Source: Myxococcus llanfairpwllgwyngyllgogerychwyrndrobwllllantysiliogogogochensis (lineage in GTDB: Bacteria; Myxococcota; Myxococcia; Myxococcales; Myxococcaceae). Taken from it: DNA of 38,367 bases. Location of the stretch: assembly GCF_006636215.1 (NCBI RefSeq), contig NZ_VIFM01000089.1, forward strand, positions 1 through 38,367. Reading direction: 5' to 3'. A program made the position numbers and the translations under genes. Positions 1-7,063 of the stretch are shown here, piece by piece. Position 1 is the first letter of the stretch. Each line of letters opens with the position of its first letter. The notes below the pieces were generated by a model that worked only from the letters and a program-made list of their open reading frames with translations, was not told where the DNA came from and ran no database searches.

Positions 1-261
1 CTCCAGGACCTGGAGTCGCCGAAGCTCAACGGCTTCCCCGTGCTCGCCACGGAGTCGATGTACGGGAAGGGGCACATCGGCTTCGGCCTCGCGTCGCAGC
101 TCTGGTACGGCGAGGCGTCCGCCATGGAGACCACCGTGGGCGAGGCGTCCGGCGACTTCGAGTCGGACCAGATGACGCTGCGTGCGGTGTGGAACGGGGA
201 CTGGGCGCTGCGCCACCGCGAGTCCTTCGCCTTCCTGACGGGCGTCACCTACGGCGACTGA
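1..261 (+). CDS. HK97-fold phage major capsid protein, C-terminal end (5' truncated)
   Basis: The reading frame is open from base 1 to the TGA at 259-261, giving the last 86 residues. The end contains the stretch WALRHRESFAFLTGVTYGD; aromatic-rich ends of this kind, in which the last residues describe a conserved subunit strand, are typical of HK97-fold capsid proteins. The next genes are head-tail connector genes, which is where a capsid gene is expected. The protein would self-assemble into the icosahedral head. The N-terminal two thirds lie outside the window. It could alternatively be a fused capsid-protease, but that cannot be judged here. Confidence 0.75.
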   Translation, partial: LQDLESPKLNGFPVLATESMYGKGHIGFGLASQLWYGEASAMETTVGEASGDFESDQMTLRAVWNGDWALRHRESFAFLTGVTYGD

Positions 262-294
262 TTCCCTCTACCCCAGCCTCTCACGGAGATACCC

Positions 295-729
295 ATGCAC
301 CCGACTCGCAACAACGTTGGCGCGTACATCCACGCGGCCAACCTCTCTCACGCGCCGGCCGCCCAGGCTGCCGGCTCTCGCAACGGCGCCGTCCTCACCA
401 TCGGCACGTTCCGCAGCCTCGTCCTGAGCGCGGTGACGGGCGCCACCACAGGCACGCCCACCAGCTTCTCGGCGACGTACAAGCTCCAGACGAGCGCCGA
501 CGGCACCACCTGGTCCGACGCCAAGGACAGGGACGGCGCCACGGTGGCGCTGGCCGTCACCGCGGCGGGCAGCGTCGCCGAGCTGGACGTGGACCTGCAG
601 GAGGTCTGCCCGGACGAGCATGACCGCATCCGCGTCGTGGAGACGGTGGCGTTCACTGGGGGCACCGCGCCCACGGTGCTCTCTTCCTCCACCGTCATCT
701 TCGGCGGCGGCCAGACGCTGCCCATCTGA
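295..729 (+). CDS. Small phage structural protein, possibly head decoration
   Basis: A 144-residue protein beginning 33 bases after the capsid stop, with a GGAG ribosome site seven bases ahead of the ATG. The sequence is rich in Ala, Thr, Ser and Val, with a beta-type pattern (LQTSADGTTWSDAKD) like small Ig-like or jelly-roll virion proteins. I do not recognise a family by sequence. Its place between capsid and connector is where many siphophages encode a capsid decoration or minor head protein, so that is the inferred role. There is no signal peptide or membrane segment. Confidence 0.6.
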   Translation: MHPTRNNVGAYIHAANLSHAPAAQAAGSRNGAVLTIGTFRSLVLSAVTGATTGTPTSFSATYKLQTSADGTTWSDAKDRDGATVALAVTAAGSVAELDVDLQEVCPDEHDRIRVVETVAFTGGTAPTVLSSSTVIFGGGQTLPI

Positions 730-738
730 GGTGACGCC

Positions 739-1386
739 ATGGCCTCTCCCCTCGACTTGCTGGTGCCCGAGCAGCTCCCCGAAGCCACGCGCGGCGCGAT
801 GGAGTCGGCGCGGCTGGGGCTCTTCATCACCGCGGTGAGCGAGGCCGTGGCGCGCTACGTGGGATATCCGCTGCACCGTCGTCTCGGAGTCGTCGAGACG
901 GCGGTGGGGCGTGGCGGCGTCTACCTCTGGCTGCGCAGTGGGGCCGTGAGGCAGGTACACCGCGTGGAGGTGCGCGGCGAGGAGCGCGACGCCGGCACCT
1001 ACGCGCTGGAGTCGCCCACGCTGGGGCGCCTCCTGGCCCGTGGGCAGCCCTGGCCCTTCACCGGGGAGTGGACGCAGGGCGTGTCGCCGACGCCACTGGA
1101 GGCCCGGGACACGGGCGAGCTGCTCGTCACCTACGACGCGGGCTGGGTGACGCCGGGGCAACACGTCCTCGAGGAGTCCCTGGTGGTGGACCTGCCGGCG
1201 TCCATCCAGCTCGCTGCGGTCGAGGTGGTGGTGGCCACCGTCTCGCGCGACGGGAAGCCGGGAGACGTCGCCTCTGAAGCCATCGGCGCGACGAGCATGT
1301 CCTACTTCGCCGGCGAGGACGGCGGGCGCACGGCACTGCCGTCCACCGCGCGCCAGCTCCTGGCCCCGTACCGGAGGCCCCGATGA
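739..1386 (+). CDS. Phage head-tail connector, gp6-like
   Basis: A 215-residue protein. The N-terminal third is helical, with an ARYVGYPL segment (about residues 38-45) like the helix-turn seen in gp6/gp15-type adaptor proteins (DNA packaging and head-tail connector family). It is followed by a beta-rich middle and a C-terminal helix with PSTARQLLAPYRRPR. Such adaptors form a ring under the portal and link the filled head to the tail. The stop overlaps the ATG of the next gene by four bases (ATGA), showing translational coupling. Assignment rests on the N-terminal pattern, size and position between capsid and head-closure genes. Confidence 0.7.
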   Translation: MASPLDLLVPEQLPEATRGAMESARLGLFITAVSEAVARYVGYPLHRRLGVVETAVGRGGVYLWLRSGAVRQVHRVEVRGEERDAGTYALESPTLGRLLARGQPWPFTGEWTQGVSPTPLEARDTGELLVTYDAGWVTPGQHVLEESLVVDLPASIQLAAVEVVVATVSRDGKPGDVASEAIGATSMSYFAGEDGGRTALPSTARQLLAPYRRPR

Positions 1387-1706
1387 CGCTCATGGGGCAT
1401 ACCTTCCGGCAGACGTTCCACCTGTCGCGGCACCTCTCCACCAACGCGGGTGGGGAGAGCGAGTACTCGGAGCCGGAGCCGCACCGCTGCCGGTGCGAGG
1501 GCGAGACGAAGCGCCTCGTAGCGGCTGACGGAAGCGAGCGTGTCACCGAGTTCCTTCTGTTCACGAGTACGTTGGTCCGCCCCGAGGACAGGGTGTTCCC
1601 ACCAGACGCGGACCTGGACGACTACGGCGCGGGGCGGGAGCCCTTGCGCGTCATTCCACGGCGCGGCCTGTCCGGTGCCGTGGACCACTACGAGGTCTAT
1701 CTGTGA
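1383..1706 (+). CDS. Phage head closure (stopper)-like protein
   Basis: A 107-residue protein starting inside the stop of the connector gene (ATGA overlap) and ending in a GTGA overlap with the next gene. It is rich in charged and beta-forming residues, and the segment PEDRVFPPDADLDDYG resembles the loops of small beta-barrel stopper proteins (HK97 gp8/SPP1 gp16 type). Position and size fit the stopper ring that closes the head after DNA packaging. Recognition by sequence is weak; the call rests mainly on gene order. The N-terminal HTFRQTFHLSRHLSTN is unusually His-rich, without a clear motif. Confidence 0.55.
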   Translation: MTLMGHTFRQTFHLSRHLSTNAGGESEYSEPEPHRCRCEGETKRLVAADGSERVTEFLLFTSTLVRPEDRVFPPDADLDDYGAGREPLRVIPRRGLSGAVDHYEVYL

Positions 1707-2107
1707 CGCCCAAGCACGTGGAGCGCGAGCTGGCGCTGTACCTCGAGGGCGCGGGCCTGAGCCTGTCCACGACCAGCTCCCCACCGACGCTCTTCTGGGG
1801 CCAAGTGCCGACGACGACGCCGGACCTGATGGTTGCGGTGCGGGACACGGGTGGTGAGCAGAGCCTGTACCTGGGCACGCGCCGAGGCCTCGTCGCGGCC
1901 GACGTCCAGGTAGTGGTGCGCGGACTGAGCAACCGCGTCGCCGCAACCCGCGAGCTGGCGGTGGCGTGCTGGAGCGCGCTGCACCTGGCGCGGGTGCAGG
2001 GCTACGTCGACGTGCGGTGCGAGGGCGCGGGCCCCGTGGCGCAGCCGCAAGACGGGAGCGGCCGGCCGCGCTACTCGTTCAACGTCGCGGCGAGCTACGT
2101 CGCGTAG
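1703..2107 (+). CDS. Phage tail terminator-like protein
   Basis: A 134-residue protein with a GTG start that shares bases with the preceding stop (GTGA). It begins with a helix (HVERELALYLEGAGL), followed by beta strands and a final strand-rich segment ending NVAASYVA. This is the layout of tail-terminator and minor-capsid proteins of the lambda gpU/HK97 gp10 neighbourhood, which cap the tail tube and join it to the head. Gene order agrees: it lies between head closure and tail tube genes. The family call is by pattern and context, not by a diagnostic motif. Confidence 0.55.
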   Translation: MTPKHVERELALYLEGAGLSLSTTSSPPTLFWGQVPTTTPDLMVAVRDTGGEQSLYLGTRRGLVAADVQVVVRGLSNRVAATRELAVACWSALHLARVQGYVDVRCEGAGPVAQPQDGSGRPRYSFNVAASYVA

Positions 2108-2129
2108 TCGTCGCCCCTTCTGACGGGGC

Positions 2130-2576
2130 ATGCCAGTCGCGGTGAAGGTGAAGACCATCTTGCTGAAGCGGCTCCTGGAGAACCCGGTGCCGCTGCTGCG
2201 TGACCTCGACATGCCGTGCCGCGACGCAGCGCAGACAAGCTTTCTCATCAGCAGCTTCCTTGTCCCACGCCAGTCGGAGGCGGAGCGCTGGGCTTACTAC
2301 GACGGCGAAACCGAGCCGGCGCCAGCGCTCGCGGACACAGGCTTTGTCTCGGGGCCCGAGGTCAACCTCGTCCGATACATCTCAACCACGTGGGCGGCGG
2401 GCTACGAGCATCCCGCAGCGGGAGCCATCCACGAGGGCTTCCACTGGGACGAACAGACCATCAACCCGCCGCCACACTTCCTGAAGAAGGGATTCAGGAA
2501 GGCGCGCGGTGCTGCACGTAAGGGCGTTGCCCGCGTCGTCAAAGCCTACCTAGCGAAGCACTTCCCCTCTCACTGA
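2130..2576 (+). CDS. Phage neck or tail-completion protein, gp10-like
   Basis: A 148-residue basic protein. The C-terminal half has the features of HK97 gp10-type proteins: a short HEGFHWDEQ segment, then NPPPHFLKKGF, then a long basic helix (residues about 118-148) rich in Lys, Arg and Ala. In that family the pattern of Pro-x-PHF plus basic helix is common. It is thought to work in joining or completing the tail. It sits just ahead of the tail tube gene. The order of terminator and gp10 is swapped compared with HK97, which is seen in many siphophages. Confidence 0.6.
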   Translation: MPVAVKVKTILLKRLLENPVPLLRDLDMPCRDAAQTSFLISSFLVPRQSEAERWAYYDGETEPAPALADTGFVSGPEVNLVRYISTTWAAGYEHPAAGAIHEGFHWDEQTINPPPHFLKKGFRKARGAARKGVARVVKAYLAKHFPSH

Positions 2577-2591
2577 CAGGAGCACGCCATC

Positions 2592-3020
2592 ATGGCTGAA
2601 ACCACCGCTGCGTATATCGACTCCCTCCATCTGACCGCCACCGCGGCCACCGCGCCCGCCGAGGCCAACCGCCTCGACGGCTTCTCGGAAGCGCCGGTGT
2701 CGATGACGTCCGACACCGTCGAGGGGAATTACCTGGGAGGAGGCGGCTGGAAGCGCAGCATCCCCACTCTCAAGGGGTTCGAGATTTCGTTGTCGGGCCA
2801 CTACTTCCCTGCCGACGTCTCGCACCAGTTGCTCAAGAGCCTCTTCCTGAGCGGGGCGACGGGCTACTTCAGCATCGTCAAGGACATCGCTGGCGCCCCC
2901 GGTGCCGTGGGCGTGCGCTACCCCATCAAGGTGTCGAGCTGGGAGGAGGGCCGCACCGCGGCGGACGTCCTCACCATCGCCACGACTCTCGTCGGCCAGG
3001 GCGCGCCCGTCGAGTTCTGA
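2592..3020 (+). CDS. Phage major tail tube protein
   Basis: A 142-residue acidic, beta-rich protein with an AGGAG ribosome site. It has the features of a tube subunit: a short N-terminal arm with Ala/Thr repeats, the segment LKGFEISLSGHYF followed by a helix (SHQLLKSLFLSG), and a final strand pair. Many copies would stack as rings to make the tail tube. The next genes are the tail-assembly chaperone pair and the tape measure, the standard order in siphophages. There is no Ig-like C-terminal domain, so this is a minimal tube protein. Confidence 0.7.
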   Translation: MAETTAAYIDSLHLTATAATAPAEANRLDGFSEAPVSMTSDTVEGNYLGGGGWKRSIPTLKGFEISLSGHYFPADVSHQLLKSLFLSGATGYFSIVKDIAGAPGAVGVRYPIKVSSWEEGRTAADVLTIATTLVGQGAPVEF

Positions 3021-3064
3021 GCCGTCCAATCTTTCTCATCACCTCGTTGCATCAGGAGTGTCGT

Positions 3065-3430
3065 ATGTCTCTCAAAGACAGACTGTCGAAGTCGAAGCAC
3101 AAGCTCATCGAGCAGGTCACCATCGACGGAGAGCGCATCAACCTCTGCCGTCCCACCAACCCCGAGCGCCTCGCCGTGTTGGACGCCGCGAGGGAGGCGG
3201 GTGAAATCGGCGAGGACAACAAGCCCCTGACGAATGAGGGCGGGTTGCGCCTCATCGCGCGCGTCGTCGCGGCCGTCGCCTACGACCCGGAGACGGGCGA
3301 GCGCGTCTTCAACCCGACCGACTCTGCCGACATCGAGACGGTCTACCGCGCCCCGTGGTTGGAGGACGTAAGCAAGCCGGCAATTGCCGCACTCCACCCG
3401 AATCTGGAGGAGGTCCGGGGAAACTCCTGA
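3065..3430 (+). CDS. Tail assembly chaperone, gpG-like
   Basis: A 121-residue protein. The start at 3065 has AGGAG six bases upstream; an in-frame ATG at 3047 has none. In lambda and relatives, gpG and its frameshift product gpGT bind the tape measure protein and recruit tube subunits during tail assembly, and are absent from the virion. Seen here: the gene lies between tube and tape measure genes and its last codons carry a perfect slippery heptamer, with a second frame open to the tape measure start. The sequence (KHKLIEQVTIDGERINLCRP, then helices) has no other motif. The stop at 3428-3430 ends the short form. Confidence 0.75.
   Translation: MSLKDRLSKSKHKLIEQVTIDGERINLCRPTNPERLAVLDAAREAGEIGEDNKPLTNEGGLRLIARVVAAVAYDPETGERVFNPTDSADIETVYRAPWLEDVSKPAIAALHPNLEEVRGNS
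3418..3424 (+). promoter_or_regulatory. Programmed -1 ribosomal frameshift site GGGAAAC
   Basis: The heptamer G GGA AAC is in register with the upstream frame (zero-frame codons GGA at 3419-3421 and AAC at 3422-3424), so it fits the X XXY YYZ rule. Two codons later comes the zero-frame stop TGA. After a one-base slip back, reading continues with CTC CTG AGC for 79 codons to 3663. Lambda uses the closely related GGGAAAG at the same place in its G/T genes. A stimulatory structure downstream is not obvious by eye. Confidence 0.82.
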
Positions 3431-3663
3431 GCAACCCGTGGGAGCGGCTGGTGCTTCGGGTTGCGAGGGTCATGTGCCAGCCGCCGAGCCTCGTCCGACG
3501 ATGGTCGGACGAGGACATCCTCGGCGTAGTCGTCGACATGCAGTGGGAGGCCGAGGCGAGCCAACGCCGGACTGGGGGCGGTGGCACCCAGGGGCCGGTG
3601 ACGTCGAAGGTGACGTTCCGCGTTCGGCCAAAGCCAGCCAACGGTGAGAAGGGAATGAAGTAA
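3424..3663 (+). CDS. gpT-like extension of the tail chaperone (made by -1 frameshift)
   Basis: This frame is entered from the upstream chaperone gene at the slippery site and encodes 79 residues, giving a GT fusion of about 199 residues. The part contains WERLVLRVARVMCQPPSL, a helix, and a C-terminal strand segment with SKVTFRVRPKP. Its stop TAA (3661-3663) overlaps the tape measure ATG. In lambda the T part binds the tube protein. There is no independent start with a good ribosome site, which fits expression only by frameshifting. Confidence 0.72.
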   Translation, partial: LLSNPWERLVLRVARVMCQPPSLVRRWSDEDILGVVVDMQWEAEASQRRTGGGGTQGPVTSKVTFRVRPKPANGEKGMK

Positions 3664-6158
3664 TGGCTCTCAAGGTCGGAGACCTATACATCTCAGTCAC
3701 CGCTGCAATCGGTGATGCGCTCAACTCGCTGACCAAGCTGGTCGACGCGGTCGAGAAGGCTGCCAAGGAAGTCAAGAACGCGGCGAACGACATGGGGGAA
3801 ATCGGCGCGGTGGTGGCTGCTGGCATCGGAGCTGCTGTCGCCGCCGCCGCCAAGTCGAACCCGCGCCTGCAGGCGGAAATCACGCGACTGACGGACTTGC
3901 TCTACACGTTGGCGGCTGACATCGGGGACCTCTTCGCGCCGGTCGTGAAACAGGTCACCGACTTCGTCTCCAGGCTCGTCGCCACATTCCAACGACTGAG
4001 CCCCGAGGTGAAGCGAGCTGGGGCGGATGCTGCCGTATGGGTTGCTGGCGCTGGCCTCGCGATTGGCGTCGTCGGGAAGCTCGCCGGCGTCGTGGAGGCG
4101 CTGTCGGGGTCCATGGGCCTGCTCCTCAAGGGGTTGGGGGCCCTCCAGAAGTCGACGGCCCTCGCGGGCCTCGGCGCCCAGGTAGCAGCGTTGGCCCTGC
4201 CGGTGGCCGCGGTTGCGGCCGCAGTGGCCGGCCTCGCCCTCCTGGCCGGCGCGCTGTACGGCGCGTGGGGGGACACCAGCTCGGGCCTCAAGGAGTCCGT
4301 GACGGACATCATCGCGTCCATCACGGAGATGTCGAAGAAGCTCTGGAGCATGTTGAAGGGACTCTTCGATGGGCTGGTGACCCTCATCGAGGGGATGGTC
4401 GTCAAGTCGCTGGACTTCCTCGCGTGGATGATTCGTGAGTTGGCCGCGCGCATCGAGCCACTCGCGAAGGCAGCGAAGCTCGGAACCATCCACAAGGCGC
4501 TCGTGGCGGCCCAGGGCATCACCGGACAGGGGCTCCTGGATGCGGCGAAGGAGGCTGGTTCGGCGGTCGCCTCCGCCATGGCCGCGAAGATGATGGCTGC
4601 TGAGCAGGTCGTGGAGGCTGGCCTCACCAAGGCTGGCGAGGTTTTGGCCGGTGCGAAGGAAGCCGTGGGATACGGCCTCGGAAAGAGCCTCGAAGGGCTC
4701 CAGAAATTCGCTCAGGACAGCGGGCTCACCGAGCTGGCGGCAAACCTGGGAGCAATCCTCAAGTCGTACCTTAGCGGTCCGAAGCTCTCCACCGCGGAGC
4801 CGGACGTCCGCTACTCTGACGGCATCGACAAGGAGCTGGAGTACGTCGAGAAGGTCATCGCCGCGCTCAACGCGCGAGCCGCTGACGAGAGCCGCATGGA
4901 GTACGAGCGCTCCGTGGCCGCCGAGGAGCTGCGCTTCAACCTCGTGCTGGACGCCCAGCGACTCGCCGACGCCGCCTCGAAAGCGATGAAGGATGCCCGG
5001 CAGACGCTCGTCTCTGGGCTCACCGCCGCCTTCGGGCGCATCAAGGGCCTGGTGGAGGCCTTCCAGCAGGGCACTGAGGCGTCCGGCAGCGCCTGGGGCG
5101 GGCTCGTTGCCGTCGTCGCGCGGCTCCTCACTGAGTCCACCGGGTTTCTCGACCTCGTAAACATGGTCTCCAACATCGTCCAGCGGGTTGCGGACGGGCT
5201 CGGCGAGCTGCTCGTGCCGATGCAACCCCTCATCGGAGCCATCGGATTCATCGTCGACGTCGTGATGAACGCGCTGGAGCCGTTGCTCACCTACGTCGGC
5301 CAGGTGCTCGGCTACCTCGCGCCCCTGCTCGTCATCGTCGGCAAGCTGCTGGAGGGGCTCGCCCCGCTTCTCAGCGCGCTGACGCCTCCGATGGGACTCA
5401 TCCAGGACGCGCTCAAGGCCCTCTTCGACGTCTTGAAGTTCGTCGCCCTCGTCGTCCTCGCCGTCGCGCAGGCCATCGGCACCATCTGGAATGCTGTGGT
5501 GTCGGCCATCCAGGCCATCATCAAGGGGCTGTCGAAGGCGGTGGAGTGGCTCGGCATCGACTCCCTCAAGAAGTTCGCTAACTCGATGGACAAGATGAAG
5601 GTGGACACCGACGCGATGGGCGACTCCATGCGCGACCTCCGGAACACCACCTGGGAGTCGGCGGACGCGCAGGCCCGGCAGACGGCGGAGGTGCTCAAGG
5701 GCACAGCCGCGCTGGAGAAGATGAACGCGGCGCTGACCAACGTCCCGACAGCCTGGAAGGTGGCGCTCCGTCGCTTCGAGGTCCAGGACGCTGCGGACGG
5801 ACCGGGCACGCCGGCCATGCCTGGCGCTGGCGGTGGCGGGAACGGCTCCAACGGCGACCGGTACAGAGACGCGCCACAATGGTTCCGGGACTTCATGGAA
5901 CTACCGGACGCGCTTCGCGAGCGCCGCGAGGACCGGTCGAGAGACCCATACATGGGTGGGCGTCGTGGCGGTGAGTACATCCCCAAGACGAGCGCCGTGC
6001 AGTCCCTCAAGGGCCCCACGTACAACCTTGCCATCAACACCATCGACCCCGACGAGGGGGTGGAACGTGCCGTGCGCTTCGTCAGGCGTGTCGATGCAAT
6101 GACGAAGCTGGCCGACTCCGGCAGGCGCGTCTCGAAGTCATCGCGGTACGGGGGCTGA
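3663..6158 (+). CDS. Phage tail tape measure protein
   Basis: An 831-residue protein, the largest in the tail block, with a TAATG overlap with the preceding frame. It is mostly helical and Ala-rich, with two hydrophobic zones (about residues 120-200 and 505-625) as seen in tape measure proteins, which fill the tail lumen and are ejected into the host envelope with the DNA. The C-terminal region (about 700-831) is loop-rich with Gly/Pro and Asn, then charged. No lytic or peptidase motif was seen. Length sets tail length, so a medium-long siphovirus tail is implied. Confidence 0.85.
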   Translation: MALKVGDLYISVTAAIGDALNSLTKLVDAVEKAAKEVKNAANDMGEIGAVVAAGIGAAVAAAAKSNPRLQAEITRLTDLLYTLAADIGDLFAPVVKQVTDFVSRLVATFQRLSPEVKRAGADAAVWVAGAGLAIGVVGKLAGVVEALSGSMGLLLKGLGALQKSTALAGLGAQVAALALPVAAVAAAVAGLALLAGALYGAWGDTSSGLKESVTDIIASITEMSKKLWSMLKGLFDGLVTLIEGMVVKSLDFLAWMIRELAARIEPLAKAAKLGTIHKALVAAQGITGQGLLDAAKEAGSAVASAMAAKMMAAEQVVEAGLTKAGEVLAGAKEAVGYGLGKSLEGLQKFAQDSGLTELAANLGAILKSYLSGPKLSTAEPDVRYSDGIDKELEYVEKVIAALNARAADESRMEYERSVAAEELRFNLVLDAQRLADAASKAMKDARQTLVSGLTAAFGRIKGLVEAFQQGTEASGSAWGGLVAVVARLLTESTGFLDLVNMVSNIVQRVADGLGELLVPMQPLIGAIGFIVDVVMNALEPLLTYVGQVLGYLAPLLVIVGKLLEGLAPLLSALTPPMGLIQDALKALFDVLKFVALVVLAVAQAIGTIWNAVVSAIQAIIKGLSKAVEWLGIDSLKKFANSMDKMKVDTDAMGDSMRDLRNTTWESADAQARQTAEVLKGTAALEKMNAALTNVPTAWKVALRRFEVQDAADGPGTPAMPGAGGGGNGSNGDRYRDAPQWFRDFMELPDALRERREDRSRDPYMGGRRGGEYIPKTSAVQSLKGPTYNLAINTIDPDEGVERAVRFVRRVDAMTKLADSGRRVSKSSRYGG

Positions 6159-6162
6159 GCAC

Positions 6163-6990
6163 ATGGCATTCTTGACTTTGTCTGGCATCCCCATCCCGCT
6201 CGACGCGGGCTCCCCTCTCCAGTACCGCCCGGAGCAACTCGGCGAGGTCCAGCGCAGCTTCAGCGGCCAGCTCCGCTCCAGCTCGCGCGGCCGGCGCTGG
6301 ACCTTTGGCGCGAACACCATGCCGCTGCTCCTCGCCGAGGCGCTCGCGCTGCGGGACCTCATCGACGGCCGGGGCCACTCCTGGAATTTCGACGGGACGA
6401 CGTTGTCCTCGACTGGCATCGGGCCTCCCGTCGTCACTGGCGACGCTGGCGGGCAGATGGGCGGCGGGCGCTTTGGCACGGGACGCCTGCGCTGTGCGCC
6501 AGGCGGACGCGTGCGGTGGCCACTCTCCCTGGGCGCCGACCTCGGGCGCACCACCCTGGCCTTCTGGGTGAGGACCCCGGACCTGAGCAACGTCTGGACT
6601 CACATCGCCATCGATTGGGCGACCGAGGAGGTCTACCGCAATGGCGTGCTGTGGACCACGGTGGACGTGTTGACGGACTACTCCATCATCGTGGCCCTGA
6701 CGGCGACGTACCTCGAGCTGGGCTGTCTGGCGGACGGCGGTGGCGAGATATCGTACGACGACCTTGTCGTCCTGCCGTACCGCGTGCCCGCGTCGTGGTT
6801 GCCCGCGTGGGCAACCTCGGGCGCACCCTTCGGGCCCCTCCCAGCCCATGTTGTCGGCGGGTCAGGCGTCCACACACCGGGCCTCCTCATGCGGGGCCAA
6901 GCTCGCGATGGCACTGCGATGGAGCTCTGGACCGAGGGCGGGCAGTTCCTGCCGCACGAGGCATTCGACTTCGAACTGCGCGAGGAGTAG
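6163..6990 (+). CDS. Distal tail-like protein with a lectin-like insert
   Basis: A 275-residue protein directly after the tape measure, the place of the distal tail (Dit) protein that joins tube and baseplate hub. The N-terminal part (about residues 1-75), with PEQLGEVQRSFSGQLRSS and ALRDLIDGRGHSWNFDG, has the look of a tail-tip domain. From about 75 to 215 comes a beta-rich segment with TLAFWVRTPD, a WTHIAIDW strand and GEISYDDLVVLP. That is the signature of concanavalin/LamG-like jelly-roll domains. The C-terminus returns to a short strand pair. Inferred: a host-surface or glycan-binding tail-tip protein. The fold calls are from pattern reading only. Confidence 0.65.
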   Translation: MAFLTLSGIPIPLDAGSPLQYRPEQLGEVQRSFSGQLRSSSRGRRWTFGANTMPLLLAEALALRDLIDGRGHSWNFDGTTLSSTGIGPPVVTGDAGGQMGGGRFGTGRLRCAPGGRVRWPLSLGADLGRTTLAFWVRTPDLSNVWTHIAIDWATEEVYRNGVLWTTVDVLTDYSIIVALTATYLELGCLADGGGEISYDDLVVLPYRVPASWLPAWATSGAPFGPLPAHVVGGSGVHTPGLLMRGQARDGTAMELWTEGGQFLPHEAFDFELREE

Positions 6991-6992
6991 CC

Positions 6993-7018
6993 GGCCCGTG
7001 CCCGTCTCGGCGCGGGCC
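6993..7018 (+). terminator. GC hairpin between tail genes
   Basis: GGCCCG at 6993-6998 pairs with CGGGCC at 7013-7018, with further GCC/GGC pairing inside. It lies directly after the stop of the distal-tail-like gene. There is no T run, so termination would be weak or partial. Together with the hairpin at 7026-7055 it fills the 73-base gap. Confidence 0.4.
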
Positions 7019-7025
7019 GCCTCTT

Positions 7026-7055
7026 CTCCTGGAGGGTAACCCTCACCTCCAGGAG
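7026..7055 (+). promoter_or_regulatory. Perfect 10-bp hairpin covering the ribosome site of the hub gene
   Basis: CTCCTGGAGG (7026-7035) is a perfect inverted repeat of CCTCCAGGAG (7046-7055), with a 10-base loop. The AGGAG at 7051-7055 is the ribosome site for the ATG at 7064, so the folded form would hide it. This fits down-tuning of translation of the hub, needed in few copies per virion, or a partial terminator. Confidence 0.5.
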
Positions 7056-7063
7056 TGTTGTCC

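Noticed and set aside
3693..5879. A 728-codon minus-strand frame opposite the tape measure gene
   Set aside because: Shadow frame with His/Arg/Gly-rich composition; the tape measure frame has the motifs, the coupling and the right position.
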